Origin: Pseudomonas fluorescens
GTDB taxonomy: Bacteria > Pseudomonadota > Gammaproteobacteria > Pseudomonadales > Pseudomonadaceae
NCBI RefSeq assembly: GCF_001307275.1
Contig: NZ_CP012831.1
Span: 434,001-498,000 of the forward strand
Direction: 5' to 3'
Length of the DNA: 64,000 bases
Part shown: positions 52,206-62,025 of the stretch, piece after piece
How positions within the stretch are numbered: position 1 is the stretch's first letter
How the letters are laid out: each line of letters opens with the position of its first letter
The notes under the pieces: model-generated
Seen by the model: the letters and a program-made list of their open reading frames with translations, nothing else
The model's database searches: none
What the model was told of the DNA's origin: nothing
Made by a program: the position numbers and the translations under genes

Positions 52206-53654
52206 TTAGCGCGGGAACGCTGGCGGGTTTACCCCGGCCATGTCTTCCATCACGCGAACCACCTGGCAGCTGTAACCGAACTCGTTGTCGTACCAGACGT
52301 ACAGGACAACGCGGTTATCTTGGCTGATGGTGGCCTCGGCATCCACGACACCGGCGTGGCGCGAACCCACGAAGTCGGTGGACACCACTTCCTGGGAATT
52401 GACGAAGTCGATCTGCTTATGCAGATCGGAGTGCAGCGCCATGTAGCGCAGGTACTCGTTCATCTCTTCACGGGTGGCGGCTTTCTCGAGGTTCAGGTTG
52501 AGAATCGCCATCGACACGTTCGGCGTCGGCACGCGGATCGCGTTGCCGGTCAGCTTGCCGGCCAGTTCAGGCAGGGCCTTGGCGGCGGCGGTGGCTGCAC
52601 CGGTCTCGGTGATGACCATGTTCAGCGCGGCGCTGCGGCCACGGCGATCGCCCTTGTGGAAGTTGTCGATCAGGTTCTGGTCGTTGGTGTACGAGTGAAC
52701 CGTTTCGACGTGACCGTTGACGATGCCGAACTTGTCGTTCACTGCCTTGAGCACCGGCACGATGGCGTTGGTGGTGCAAGAGGCGGCGGAGACGATCTTG
52801 TCATCAGCGGTGATGTCACCGTGGTTGATGCCGTGAACGATGTTCTTCAGCTTGCCCTTGCCTGGCGCGGTCAGGACAACGCGGTCGACACCCGGGCAGG
52901 CCAGGTGCTGGCCCAGGCCTTCGGCGTCACGCCATACACCGGTGTTGTCCACCAGCAGCGCATCCTTGATACCGTACTGGGTGTAGTCCACCTCGGTCGG
53001 GTTCTTCGCGTAGATCACCTGGATCAGGTTGCCGTTGGCAGTGATGGTGTTGTTTTCTTCGTCGATGGTGATGGTGCCGTTGAAGGAACCATGGACCGAG
53101 TCACGGCGCAGCAGGCTGGCACGCTTGGTCAGGTCGTTCTCGGCGCCCTTGCGCACCACGATGGCCCGCAGGCGCAGGCCGTCGCCACCACCGGTTTTTT
53201 CAATCAGGATGCGCGCCAGCAGACGGCCGATACGACCGAAGCCGTACAGGACCACGTCAGTGCCTTTGCGAGCCGAAACGTTCTGCTGGCCAACCACATC
53301 AGCCATCTCTTCACGCACGAACTGCTCGGCGCTACGGCCATTGCCTTCGTTGCGGAATTTGAACGCCAACTTGCCCAGGTCCACCGACGCCGCGCCGAGC
53401 TTGAGCTCGCTCATGGCCTTGAGCAGAGGGAATGTTTCGTGGACGGAGAGTTCGCTGTCGTCGGAAGAACGGTGGCGAGCAAAGCGGTGGGCTTTGAGGA
53501 TCGCGATGACAGACTGGTTGATCAGGCTGCGGCCATAGATCGAGCTCACCACGTTGTTATTGCGGTAGAGCTGACCGATGAGAGGGATCATCGCTTCGGC
53601 GAGCGCTTCACGATCAATCCATTCACCAAGACACTGGTCGGGCTTCTGAGTCAC
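52206..53654 (-). CDS. gap: glyceraldehyde-3-phosphate dehydrogenase, long Pseudomonas form
   Basis: The 482-residue enzyme has an N-terminal extension of about 130 residues (TQKPDQCLGEWIDREALAEAM ...) before the NAD-binding start VVLYGFGRIGRLLARIL. The catalytic Cys is in SAASCTTNAIVPVLK and NEFGYSCQVVRVMEDM ends the fold. This long form is usual in Pseudomonas. GTG 53654 is preceded by GGAAGG at good spacing; an ATG at 53669 has none. It is divergent from mfd. Confidence 0.93.
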   Translation of the reverse strand: MTQKPDQCLGEWIDREALAEAMIPLIGQLYRNNNVVSSIYGRSLINQSVIAILKAHRFARHRSSDDSELSVHETFPLLKAMSELKLGAASVDLGKLAFKFRNEGNGRSAEQFVREEMADVVGQQNVSARKGTDVVLYGFGRIGRLLARILIEKTGGGDGLRLRAIVVRKGAENDLTKRASLLRRDSVHGSFNGTITIDEENNTITANGNLIQVIYAKNPTEVDYTQYGIKDALLVDNTGVWRDAEGLGQHLACPGVDRVVLTAPGKGKLKNIVHGINHGDITADDKIVSAASCTTNAIVPVLKAVNDKFGIVNGHVETVHSYTNDQNLIDNFHKGDRRGRSAALNMVITETGAATAAAKALPELAGKLTGNAIRVPTPNVSMAILNLNLEKAATREEMNEYLRYMALHSDLHKQIDFVNSQEVVSTDFVGSRHAGVVDAEATISQDNRVVLYVWYDNEFGYSCQVVRVMEDMAGVNPPAFPR

Positions 53655-53837
53655 GGTAACCTTCCACATGTAGGGGCTGAAAAAAGGGGCTACATTATGC
53701 CGCCGAGTCCTCGGCGGAGCAATGCGCGCCCGTCGCGCCGTGGTTTTCCTGCCGGCCAGGGTAGTCTGCGACTGACAGCAGCCCCCTTCCCCCGCTACAA
53801 TTGTCGACTTTGTCGCAATGCTGGAGCTCAATCTTCC

Positions 53838-56800
53838 GTGCCCGTTCTGCGTCTTCCGCTTCTCCCTGCCGCGGCAGGTAAACAGCACTGGGGCAACCTG
53901 CCCGGTGCCGCCCTGAGCCTGGCCATCGCCGAGGCTGCCAGCGCTGCAAAGCGTTTTACCCTGCTGCTGACCGCCGACAGCCAAAGCGCCGAACGGTTGG
54001 AACAGGAGCTGAGTTTTTTCGCTCCGGATTTGCCGGTCTTGCATTTCCCGGACTGGGAAACCCTGCCCTACGATCTTTTTTCACCGCACCAGGACATCAT
54101 TTCCCAGCGAATCGCCAGCCTTTATCGGCTGCCGGAGCTCAGTCATGGCGTTTTGGTAGTGCCGATCACCACGGCCCTACATCGCCTGGCTCCGACCCAA
54201 TTCCTGCTTGGCAGCAGCCTGGTGCTGGACATCGGCCAGAAGCTCGATGTCGAGCAAATGCGCACCCGCCTTGAGGCCAGTGGCTATCGCTGCGTCGACA
54301 CGGTGTACGAGCACGGCGAGTTCGCGGTACGCGGCGCCTTGATCGACCTGTTCCCGATGGGCAGCAAACTGCCTTATCGCATCGACCTGTTCGACGACGA
54401 AATCGAGACCCTGCGCACTTTCGACCCGGAAAACCAGCGCTCCATCGACAAAGTGCAGTCGATCCGCCTGTTGCCTGCCAAGGAATTCCCGCTGCAGAAA
54501 GACGCCGTGACCCGTTTCAAAGCGCGCTTTCGCGAGCGCTTCGATGTGGATTTCCGCCGCTGCCCGATCTTCCAGGACCTGAGCAGCGGGATCACCCCCG
54601 CCGGTATCGAGTATTACCTGCCGCTGTTTTTCGAAGAAACCTCCACCCTGTTCGATTACCTGCCCCAGGACACCCAGGTGTTCTCCCTGCCGGGCATCGA
54701 GCAGGCGGCGGAAAACTTCTGGAACGATGTGCGCAATCGCTACGAAGAGCGTCGCGTCGATCCTTCCCGGCCTTTATTACCGCCGGCCGAACTGTTCCTG
54801 CCGGTGGAAGACTGCTTTGCCCGCCTCAAGAGCTGGCCGCGAGTGGTGGCAAGCCAGCAGGACGTGGAAACCGGCGTCGGCCGCGAACGCTTCCCGGCCA
54901 AGGCGTTGCCGGACCTGGCCATCGAAGCCAAGGCCACGCAGCCATTGGCGGCACTGGCGAGCTTTCTCGACGCATTCCCCGGTCGCGTCCTGTTCACCGC
55001 CGAATCCGCGGGGCGTCGCGAAGTGCTGTTGGAACTGCTCGAACGCCTGAAGCTGCGGCCGAAGACAGTGGACAGTTGGCCGGACTTCGTCGCCGGCAAG
55101 GATCGCCTGGCGATCACCATCGCGCCGTTGAACGACGGCCTGGTCCTGGATGACCCGGCCCTGGCACTGGTGGCGGAAAGTCCTTTGTTCGGCCAGCGCG
55201 TCATGCAGCGCCGCCGTCGCGAGAAACGCGCCGACGCCGCCAACGACGCCGTCATCAAGAACCTCACCGAGCTGCGCGAAGGCGCGCCGGTGGTGCACAT
55301 CGACCACGGCGTGGGCCGCTACCTGGGCCTGGCGACACTGGAAATCGACAACCAGGCCGCCGAGTTCCTGACCCTGGAATACGCCGAGGGCGCCAAGCTC
55401 TACGTGCCGGTGGCGAACCTGCACCTGATCGCCCGCTACACCGGCAGCGACGACGCCCTCGCCCCACTGCATCGCCTGGGCTCGGAAACCTGGCAGAAAG
55501 CCAAGCGCAAGGCGGCCGAACAGGTGCGCGACGTGGCCGCCGAACTGCTGGACATTTATGCCCGTCGCGCCGCCCGCGAGGGCTACGCCTTCGCCGATCC
55601 GAAAGCCGACTACGAAACCTTCAGCGCCGGTTTCCCGTTCGAAGAAACCGTCGACCAGCAGACCACCATCGAAGCCGTGCGCGCCGACATGCTCGCGCCC
55701 AAGCCCATGGACCGGCTGGTGTGCGGCGACGTGGGCTTCGGCAAGACCGAAGTGGCGATGCGCGCCGCGTTCATTGCCGTGCACGGTGGCAAGCAGGTGG
55801 CGATCCTGGTCCCGACCACCCTGCTCGCCCAGCAGCACTACAACAGTTTCCGCGACCGCTTCGCCGACTGGCCGGTGACCGTGGAAGTGATGAGCCGCTT
55901 CAAATCCACCAAGGAAGTGAACGCCGCCGTGGCCGAACTGGCCGAGGGCAAGATCGACATCGTCATCGGCACGCACAAGCTGCTGCAGGACGACGTGAAG
56001 ATCAAGAACCTGGGGCTGGTGATCATCGACGAAGAACACCGTTTTGGCGTGCGCCAGAAAGAACAGCTCAAGGCCCTGCGCAGCGAAGTCGACATCCTGA
56101 CCCTGACCGCCACGCCGATCCCGCGCACGCTGAACATGGCGGTGTCGGGCATGCGCGACCTGTCGATCATTGCCACGCCACCGGCCCGTCGCCTGTCGGT
56201 GCGCACCTTTGTCATGGAGCAGAACAAAAGCACGGTCAAGGAAGCCTTGCTGCGTGAGTTGCTGCGTGGCGGCCAGGTCTATTACCTGCACAACGACGTG
56301 AAGACCATCGAGAAGTGCGCCGCCGACCTGGCCGAACTGGTGCCGGAAGCGCGCATCGGCATCGGTCACGGGCAAATGCGCGAGCGTGAACTCGAACAGG
56401 TGATGAGCGACTTCTACCACAAACGCTTCAACGTGCTGATCGCCTCGACCATCATCGAGACCGGCATCGACGTGCCGAGCGCCAACACCATCATCATCGA
56501 GCGCGCCGACAAGTTCGGCCTGGCCCAACTGCACCAGTTGCGCGGCCGGGTCGGTCGTAGCCACCACCAGGCCTATGCCTACCTGTTGACGCCTCCGCGC
56601 CAGCAGATCACCCCGGATGCGGAAAAGCGCCTGGAAGCCATCGCCAATACCCAGGACCTGGGCGCCGGCTTCGTGCTGGCCACCAACGACCTGGAAATCC
56701 GCGGTGCCGGCGAATTGCTCGGCGACGGCCAGAGCGGCCAGATCCAGGCCGTCGGCTTCACCCTGTACATGGAAATGCTCGAACGCGCGGTCAAGTCGAT

Positions 56801-57287
56801 CCGCAAGGGCGAACAGCCGAACCTCGATCAACCCCTGGGCGGCGGGCCGGAAATCAACCTGCGGGTGCCGGCGCTGATCCCGGAAGACTACCTGCCAGAC
56901 GTCCACGCGCGGCTGATCCTCTACAAACGCATCGCCTCGGCCAGCGACGAGGAAGGCCTCAAGGACCTGCAGGTGGAGATGATCGACCGCTTCGGCCTGC
57001 TGCCGGAACCGACCAAGAACCTGGTGCGAACCACGCTGCTCAAGCTCAAGGCCGAGCAACTGGGCATCAAGAAAGTCGATGGCGGCCCCAACGGCGGCCG
57101 GATCGAGTTCGAAGCCCAGACTCCGGTCGACCCGCTGGTGCTGATCAAGTTGATCCAAGGCCAGCCCAAACGCTACAAATTCGAAGGGGCCACGATGTTC
57201 AAATTCATGGTGCCCATGGAACGCGCGGAAGAGCGTTTCAATACCGTAGAGGCGCTGTTCGAGCGCCTCACTCCGACCACTGCTTGA
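53838..57287 (+). CDS. mfd: transcription-repair coupling factor Mfd
   Basis: The 1149-residue translocase removes stalled RNA polymerase and recruits UvrA. It has a UvrB-like N-terminal module (DWETLPYDLFSPHQDIISQR), an RNA-polymerase interaction domain (GAPVVHIDHGVGRYLGL), helicase motifs (Walker A GDVGFGKTEVAMRAA; DEEH in IIDEEHRFGV) and the C-terminal TRCF domain. It starts with GTG 53838, which gives the normal family length; the much longer open frame upstream is antisense to gap. Confidence 0.96.
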   Translation: MPVLRLPLLPAAAGKQHWGNLPGAALSLAIAEAASAAKRFTLLLTADSQSAERLEQELSFFAPDLPVLHFPDWETLPYDLFSPHQDIISQRIASLYRLPELSHGVLVVPITTALHRLAPTQFLLGSSLVLDIGQKLDVEQMRTRLEASGYRCVDTVYEHGEFAVRGALIDLFPMGSKLPYRIDLFDDEIETLRTFDPENQRSIDKVQSIRLLPAKEFPLQKDAVTRFKARFRERFDVDFRRCPIFQDLSSGITPAGIEYYLPLFFEETSTLFDYLPQDTQVFSLPGIEQAAENFWNDVRNRYEERRVDPSRPLLPPAELFLPVEDCFARLKSWPRVVASQQDVETGVGRERFPAKALPDLAIEAKATQPLAALASFLDAFPGRVLFTAESAGRREVLLELLERLKLRPKTVDSWPDFVAGKDRLAITIAPLNDGLVLDDPALALVAESPLFGQRVMQRRRREKRADAANDAVIKNLTELREGAPVVHIDHGVGRYLGLATLEIDNQAAEFLTLEYAEGAKLYVPVANLHLIARYTGSDDALAPLHRLGSETWQKAKRKAAEQVRDVAAELLDIYARRAAREGYAFADPKADYETFSAGFPFEETVDQQTTIEAVRADMLAPKPMDRLVCGDVGFGKTEVAMRAAFIAVHGGKQVAILVPTTLLAQQHYNSFRDRFADWPVTVEVMSRFKSTKEVNAAVAELAEGKIDIVIGTHKLLQDDVKIKNLGLVIIDEEHRFGVRQKEQLKALRSEVDILTLTATPIPRTLNMAVSGMRDLSIIATPPARRLSVRTFVMEQNKSTVKEALLRELLRGGQVYYLHNDVKTIEKCAADLAELVPEARIGIGHGQMRERELEQVMSDFYHKRFNVLIASTIIETGIDVPSANTIIIERADKFGLAQLHQLRGRVGRSHHQAYAYLLTPPRQQITPDAEKRLEAIANTQDLGAGFVLATNDLEIRGAGELLGDGQSGQIQAVGFTLYMEMLERAVKSIRKGEQPNLDQPLGGGPEINLRVPALIPEDYLPDVHARLILYKRIASASDEEGLKDLQVEMIDRFGLLPEPTKNLVRTTLLKLKAEQLGIKKVDGGPNGGRIEFEAQTPVDPLVLIKLIQGQPKRYKFEGATMFKFMVPMERAEERFNTVEALFERLTPTTA

Positions 57288-57297
57288 AGGACGCCCC

Positions 57298-57864
57298 ATG
57301 CGCCTGTTTCGCTCACTGACCTTGCTGTTGACCCTGGTCGCTCCCCTGGCGTTTGCCGATGACCTGTATCAGGTTGAAATGATTCTGGTCCGCCAGAACG
57401 CCGAACCGGCGATTGTCAGCCGTGCTGCACCGGAAGACTGGGACGCCGGCGCGCAACGCCTGGGCGCGGACAGCCAGCGCACGCCGGCCCTGGGCAACAT
57501 CGTCGAGAAACTCACCGCCAGCGGCCAATACACGGTATTGATGCACAAGGCCTGGCAGCAGACCCTCGGTGAACAGGGCCGCAAAGTCGCCATCAGCGAT
57601 GGTGCCGAACAGTTTGGGCAATTTCCCATCGAGGGCACCCTGGAACTGAAACTGGGCCGTTTCACCGACGTGGATGCCGATTTCTGGATCAACCAGATCG
57701 ACGCCAATGGCCTGGTCACTGCCAGCGAGCGCCTCAAACAGCAGAGCCATACCAAGAATGGCCAACTGAATTTCCTCGATAACGGCCACCTCGGCCTGCT
57801 GATCAAGATCACCTCGCTGACCGCGCCCGCGCCACGGCAGGCACCTGAAGTCATTCCGGACTGA
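57298..57864 (+). CDS. csiV: CsiV-family periplasmic protein
   Basis: The 188-residue protein has a signal peptide (LLLTLVAPLAFA) and the CsiV family start DDLYQVEMILVRQ, with GTLELKLGRFTDVDADFW. In Pseudomonas this gene follows mfd. The family is named from an E. coli-unrelated Shewanella/peptidoglycan-linked protein; the role here is not certain. It is 10 bp after mfd. Confidence 0.82.
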   Translation: MRLFRSLTLLLTLVAPLAFADDLYQVEMILVRQNAEPAIVSRAAPEDWDAGAQRLGADSQRTPALGNIVEKLTASGQYTVLMHKAWQQTLGEQGRKVAISDGAEQFGQFPIEGTLELKLGRFTDVDADFWINQIDANGLVTASERLKQQSHTKNGQLNFLDNGHLGLLIKITSLTAPAPRQAPEVIPD

Positions 57865-57875
57865 TTGGCGCGCCT

Positions 57876-60569
57876 ATGCCCTCGCCCCTGAGCAAACCCC
57901 TGGCACCTTCCTGGGTCAATCGATTCAAGGAACAGAGCCTGGAGCGCGGGCGCCGTTATGCGCTGGAAAACCGCGTCAGGATCGTCGAGGCCGGCGACAG
58001 CACCATCACCGCCAGTTGCGAAGGCTCTGGCGGCAACGTCTACCGTCAGACCATTCGCCTTAAAGAGTCAGCCAAGGGCGCGCTGATTCTGCTGGAAGCC
58101 GCGTGCTCCTGCCCGGTGCGCATCAACTGCAAGCACTGCGCGGCGGTGTTGCTGCAAGTCCAGGAAACCCTGGCCTACCCGGCCGCCGAAAAAGACGCGC
58201 AATTGCTGGAAAAACTCCAGGCCGTGCTGGACAACCGCAGCCCCAAGGCCCCACCGCAAGTGCTGGTGGACAACATACAACCGGTGCCGCGCCTGTGGCT
58301 GGCCAGTATCGAGTTCAGCGCCTTCGAGCCACGCAACGGCAAGATGCAACGCTACATCCAGCACCGCGCCGCCTTGTCCTTCAGCTATCTGGACGAATAC
58401 GTCAGCGGCCAGCGCAACACCGACGTGCTGATTCGCCAGGAAACCCAGACGCTGCGGATAAAACGCCACACCGATGTGGAACAGTCCTACCGCGAACAGC
58501 TGAGAATCCTCGGTTTCAAGGTCGCGACCCGACAAAGCAAGGCCCTGCCGGAAAGCGCTGGCGAACTGTACGAAATGGTCAACGACAGCGCCTGGCTGAC
58601 GTTCACCCTCAACGACCTGCCGAAACTGCGCACCCAGGGCTGGGAATTGCAGATCGACGAGGACTTCGGCTTCGACCTGACGGCCGTGGACGAATGGTAC
58701 GCCACGGTCGAGGAAACACCGGAACGGGATTGGTTCGACCTGGAACTGGGGATCATCGTTAACGGCGAGCGCCTGAGCCTGCTGCCGATCCTGTTGAACC
58801 TGATGCGCTCGCACATCGAGTTGTTCAACCCGGAACGCTTGGCCAGGCGTCGGGACGATGAACTGATTCTGGTCAACCTGCCCAACCGTCCGAACTCGGA
58901 GTTCGGTCCGCAGCAGGTGGCCCTGCCCTATGGCAGGCTGAAACCGGTGCTGGCGACCCTGGGCGAGTTCTACCTGCAAGAACCCGGCACCACCAAACTG
59001 CGCCTCAACAGCGCGGACGCCTTGCGCCTGAACCCGCTGCAGGACATGCCACTGACCTGGGAAGGTGGCGAACACATTCGCGGCCTGGCCCAGCGCCTGC
59101 GGGACATCAAGGATTACACCACCACCGCGCCGGAAGGCCTGAACGCGACGCTACGGCCTTATCAACTCGAAGGCTTGAGCTGGATGCAATCACTGCGGCA
59201 GCTGGAAGTCGGCGGCATCCTCGCGGACGACATGGGCCTGGGTAAAACCCTACAGACCCTGGCGCACATTCTCAGCGAAAAAAACGCCGGGCGCCTCGAT
59301 CGCCCATGCATGGTGGTGATGCCCACCAGCCTGATCCCCAACTGGCTCGACGAGGCCGCTCACTTCACGCCGCAACTCAAGGTACTGGCCCTGTATGGCG
59401 CCGGGCGCAAAAAGCATTTCGAACGACTGGCCGATTACGACCTGGTCCTCACCACCTATGCCTTGCTACCCAAGGATGTCGAGCGCCTGGCCGCGCAGCC
59501 ATTGCACGTGCTGATCCTCGATGAAGCCCAGTACATCAAGAACCCCACCAGCAAAGCCGCCCAGGCCGCCCGCGAGCTGAACGCCCGCCAGCGGCTGTGC
59601 CTGTCCGGTACGCCCCTGGAAAACCACCTGGGCGAATTGTGGTCGTTGTTTCACTTCCTGCTGCCGGGCTGGCTCGGGGACGTCAAGAGTTTCAACCGCG
59701 ATTACCGCGTACCGATCGAAAAGCGCGGCAGCGATGTACGACTGCAGCACCTCAACGGTCGGATAAAACCCTTCCTGCTGCGCCGGACCAAGGAACAAGT
59801 GGCGACCGAGCTGCCGCCCAAGACCGAGATCATCCATTGGGTCGAACTCAGCGATGCCCAGCGCGACGTCTACGAAACCATGCGCCTGGCGATGGACAAG
59901 AAGGTCCGCGACGAGATCACGCGCAAAGGCGTGGCCCGCAGCCAGATCATCATTCTTGAGGCGCTGCTCAAGCTGCGCCAGGTGTGTTGCGACCTGCGCC
60001 TGATCAACGATGCCACCCTGCCCGCCCGAGGCAGCACCTCGGGCAAGCTCGACAGCCTGATGGAAATGCTCGACGAGCTGTTTGAAGAAGGCCGTCGGGT
60101 GCTGCTGTTTTCCCAGTTCACGTCCATGTTGGCGCTGATTGAAGATGAGCTGAAGAAACGCGGTGTCGATTACGCCATCCTGACCGGCCAGACCCGGGAC
60201 CGTCGCACGCCCGTCAAGGAATTCCAGAGTGGCAAGCGTCAGATCTTTCTGATCAGCCTGAAGGCCGGTGGTGTAGGCCTGAACCTGACCGAGGCCGACA
60301 CGGTGATTCACTACGACCCGTGGTGGAACCCGGCCACCGAAAACCAGGCCACCGACCGTGCCTACCGCATCGGCCAGGAGAAGCCGGTGTTCGTCTACAA
60401 GCTGATAGCCCGAGGCACGGTGGAAGAGAAGATCCAGCTGCTGCAAAAGGAAAAGTCCGACCTCGCGGCCGGCGTGCTGGACGGACGCGTGGCCGGAGAT
60501 TGGAAATTGCAGAGCGACGATATCGAAGCGTTGTTCGCGCCGCTGCCGGACAAACTGGAAAAGCGCTGA
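57876..60569 (+). CDS. SWIM zinc finger plus SNF2-family helicase
   Basis: The 897-residue protein has an N-terminal SWIM zinc finger (CSCPVRINCKHCAAV, about residues 72-86), a helical middle and a SNF2/Rad54-type ATPase: Walker A in DDMGLGKTLQTLAHI, LILDEAQYIKN as DEAQ box, and C-terminal motifs (LKAGGVGLNLTEADTVIHYDPWW, DRAYRIGQ). It probably remodels DNA-protein complexes or helps transcription. It starts 11 bp after csiV. Confidence 0.92.
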   Translation: MPSPLSKPLAPSWVNRFKEQSLERGRRYALENRVRIVEAGDSTITASCEGSGGNVYRQTIRLKESAKGALILLEAACSCPVRINCKHCAAVLLQVQETLAYPAAEKDAQLLEKLQAVLDNRSPKAPPQVLVDNIQPVPRLWLASIEFSAFEPRNGKMQRYIQHRAALSFSYLDEYVSGQRNTDVLIRQETQTLRIKRHTDVEQSYREQLRILGFKVATRQSKALPESAGELYEMVNDSAWLTFTLNDLPKLRTQGWELQIDEDFGFDLTAVDEWYATVEETPERDWFDLELGIIVNGERLSLLPILLNLMRSHIELFNPERLARRRDDELILVNLPNRPNSEFGPQQVALPYGRLKPVLATLGEFYLQEPGTTKLRLNSADALRLNPLQDMPLTWEGGEHIRGLAQRLRDIKDYTTTAPEGLNATLRPYQLEGLSWMQSLRQLEVGGILADDMGLGKTLQTLAHILSEKNAGRLDRPCMVVMPTSLIPNWLDEAAHFTPQLKVLALYGAGRKKHFERLADYDLVLTTYALLPKDVERLAAQPLHVLILDEAQYIKNPTSKAAQAARELNARQRLCLSGTPLENHLGELWSLFHFLLPGWLGDVKSFNRDYRVPIEKRGSDVRLQHLNGRIKPFLLRRTKEQVATELPPKTEIIHWVELSDAQRDVYETMRLAMDKKVRDEITRKGVARSQIIILEALLKLRQVCCDLRLINDATLPARGSTSGKLDSLMEMLDELFEEGRRVLLFSQFTSMLALIEDELKKRGVDYAILTGQTRDRRTPVKEFQSGKRQIFLISLKAGGVGLNLTEADTVIHYDPWWNPATENQATDRAYRIGQEKPVFVYKLIARGTVEEKIQLLQKEKSDLAAGVLDGRVAGDWKLQSDDIEALFAPLPDKLEKR

Positions 60570-60583
60570 CCCCCCTCAATTCC

Positions 60584-60820
60584 TGTGGGAGCCGAGCTTG
60601 CTCGCGATAGCGGTAGTTCAGCGGGTGCGGATGTTGACTGTGCTCGCGATAGCGGTGGTTCAGCGGGTGCAGAGGCTGACTGTGCTGCCGTCATCGCGAG
60701 CAAGCTCGGCTCTCACAGGGGAGAGGCGGTGTTCATATAACCTGAGTCCACCACACTTCCAATGTGGGAGCGAGCTTGCTCGCGATAGTGGTGGTTCAGC
60801 GGGCGTAGATGTTGACTGTA
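60584..60820. repeat. REP cluster with three 42-bp direct repeats
   Basis: Full REP copies lie at 60584-60608, 60693-60717 (opposite strand) and 60763-60786. A 42-bp unit that starts at CTCGCGATAG inside the REP is present at 60601-60642 and, in tandem, at 60643-60684, and a third diverged copy is at 60779-60820. The region separates the convergent helicase and nagZ genes and holds no coding sequence. Confidence 0.85.
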
Positions 60821-60843
60821 TGCCCCCCCCACATTGCTCAGCG

Positions 60844-61854
60844 CTAATCAATCAGCTGGGCAGCCCTCAGCGCGCCGAGCGCCGCCAGCCAGCGAGGGTC
60901 CTGGCGATATTCCGTTGAAGCATAGGCCTGGCCGCGCATACGGGCGATCCGCGCCGAAGGCTTGACCTTCAGGCGTTGGGCAGCGCTCAAGGCCAACTCC
61001 GCGGCGGCGCGATCATTACACACCAGCCCCATGTCGCAACCCGCCGTCAACGCCGCCTCGATACGACTGGCGGCATCACCGACCACATGCGCACCGGCCA
61101 TCGACAGATCATCACTGAAGATCACGCCCTCGAATTGCAACTCGCCGCGCAGGATGTCCTGCAACCAGCGGCGGGAAAACCCGGCTGGATTGGCGTCAAC
61201 CTGCGGATAGATGACATGGGCCGGCATCACGGCGGCCAGTTGCTTGCTCAACCTGGCAAACGGCACCAGGTCGTTGGCCCGAATCTGTTCGAGGCTGCGC
61301 TCATCGGTCGGAATCGCCACATGGGAATCGGCCTCGGCCCAGCCATGCCCCGGGAAGTGCTTGCCGGTGGCGGCCATGCCGGCGGCACTCATGCCACGGA
61401 TGAAGGCACCGGCCAGCAACGCCGCGCGCTCGGGGTCGCCTTCAAAGGAACGACTGCCGACGACGGCGCTGCGCTGATAGTCGAGATCCAGCACCGGGGC
61501 AAAACTCAAGTCGAGACCGACCGCCAGCACTTCGGTGGCCATGATCCAGCCGCACTGCTCGGCCAGGTATTCAGCGTTCGGGTTGTCGGCTATCGCCCGC
61601 ATCGCCGGCAACCGCACAAAGCCCTGGCGCAGCCGCTGAACGCGACCACCTTCCTGGTCCACCGCCAGTAAAAGGTCGGGACGAATGGCGCGGATCGACG
61701 CGCTCAGCTCGCGCACCTGCCGCGGATGCTCGATATTGCGGGCAAAAATGATCAGGCCGCCTACTTCTGGCTGGCGCAACAGGTGGCGATCTTCGGCCGT
61801 CAGCCAGGTACCGGCGACGTCCACCATCAACGAGCCTTGCAGGCCAGCAGTCAT
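60844..61854 (-). CDS. nagZ: beta-N-acetylhexosaminidase NagZ
   Basis: NagZ removes N-acetylglucosamine from anhydromuropeptides in cell-wall recycling. The 336-residue GH3 enzyme has the ligand loop KHFPGHGWAEADSH and the nucleophile Asp in VIFSDDLSMAGA, with DLSFAPVLDLDYQRS near the middle. No signal peptide is present (cytosolic). Recycling products link it to AmpC induction in Pseudomonas. Confidence 0.97.
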   Translation of the reverse strand: MTAGLQGSLMVDVAGTWLTAEDRHLLRQPEVGGLIIFARNIEHPRQVRELSASIRAIRPDLLLAVDQEGGRVQRLRQGFVRLPAMRAIADNPNAEYLAEQCGWIMATEVLAVGLDLSFAPVLDLDYQRSAVVGSRSFEGDPERAALLAGAFIRGMSAAGMAATGKHFPGHGWAEADSHVAIPTDERSLEQIRANDLVPFARLSKQLAAVMPAHVIYPQVDANPAGFSRRWLQDILRGELQFEGVIFSDDLSMAGAHVVGDAASRIEAALTAGCDMGLVCNDRAAAELALSAAQRLKVKPSARIARMRGQAYASTEYRQDPRWLAALGALRAAQLID

Positions 61855-62025
61855 AGCATTTCCTTAATAACGATGAACCCGAGCGGCGACACAGGCATGA
61901 GCAAACTGCCAGGCCCAGGGCCCGGCAGGTCGCGGTCATGCACTAAAGAATGGAACGGGTTCGAAACGAGAGTCGGCATGGGCGGCTAGCTTAGCGGATG
62001 TGGGCAGCCGCGCCCACCCGTGCAC

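Noticed and set aside
52320..53837. Upstream extension of the mfd frame
   Set aside because: It is antisense to gap, and family length and N-terminus point to GTG 53838.
53655..54044. Upstream extension of the gap frame
   Set aside because: It runs antisense into mfd and lacks homology; GTG 53654 has the better Shine-Dalgarno.
54777..57299. 840-codon open frame antisense to mfd
   Set aside because: It lies wholly opposite the conserved helicase part of mfd and has no recognisable domain.
35306..60820. Repeated 24-bp inverted sequences considered as CRISPR or phage sites
   Set aside because: They have the REP core and occur as inverted pairs between genes without spacers of equal length.
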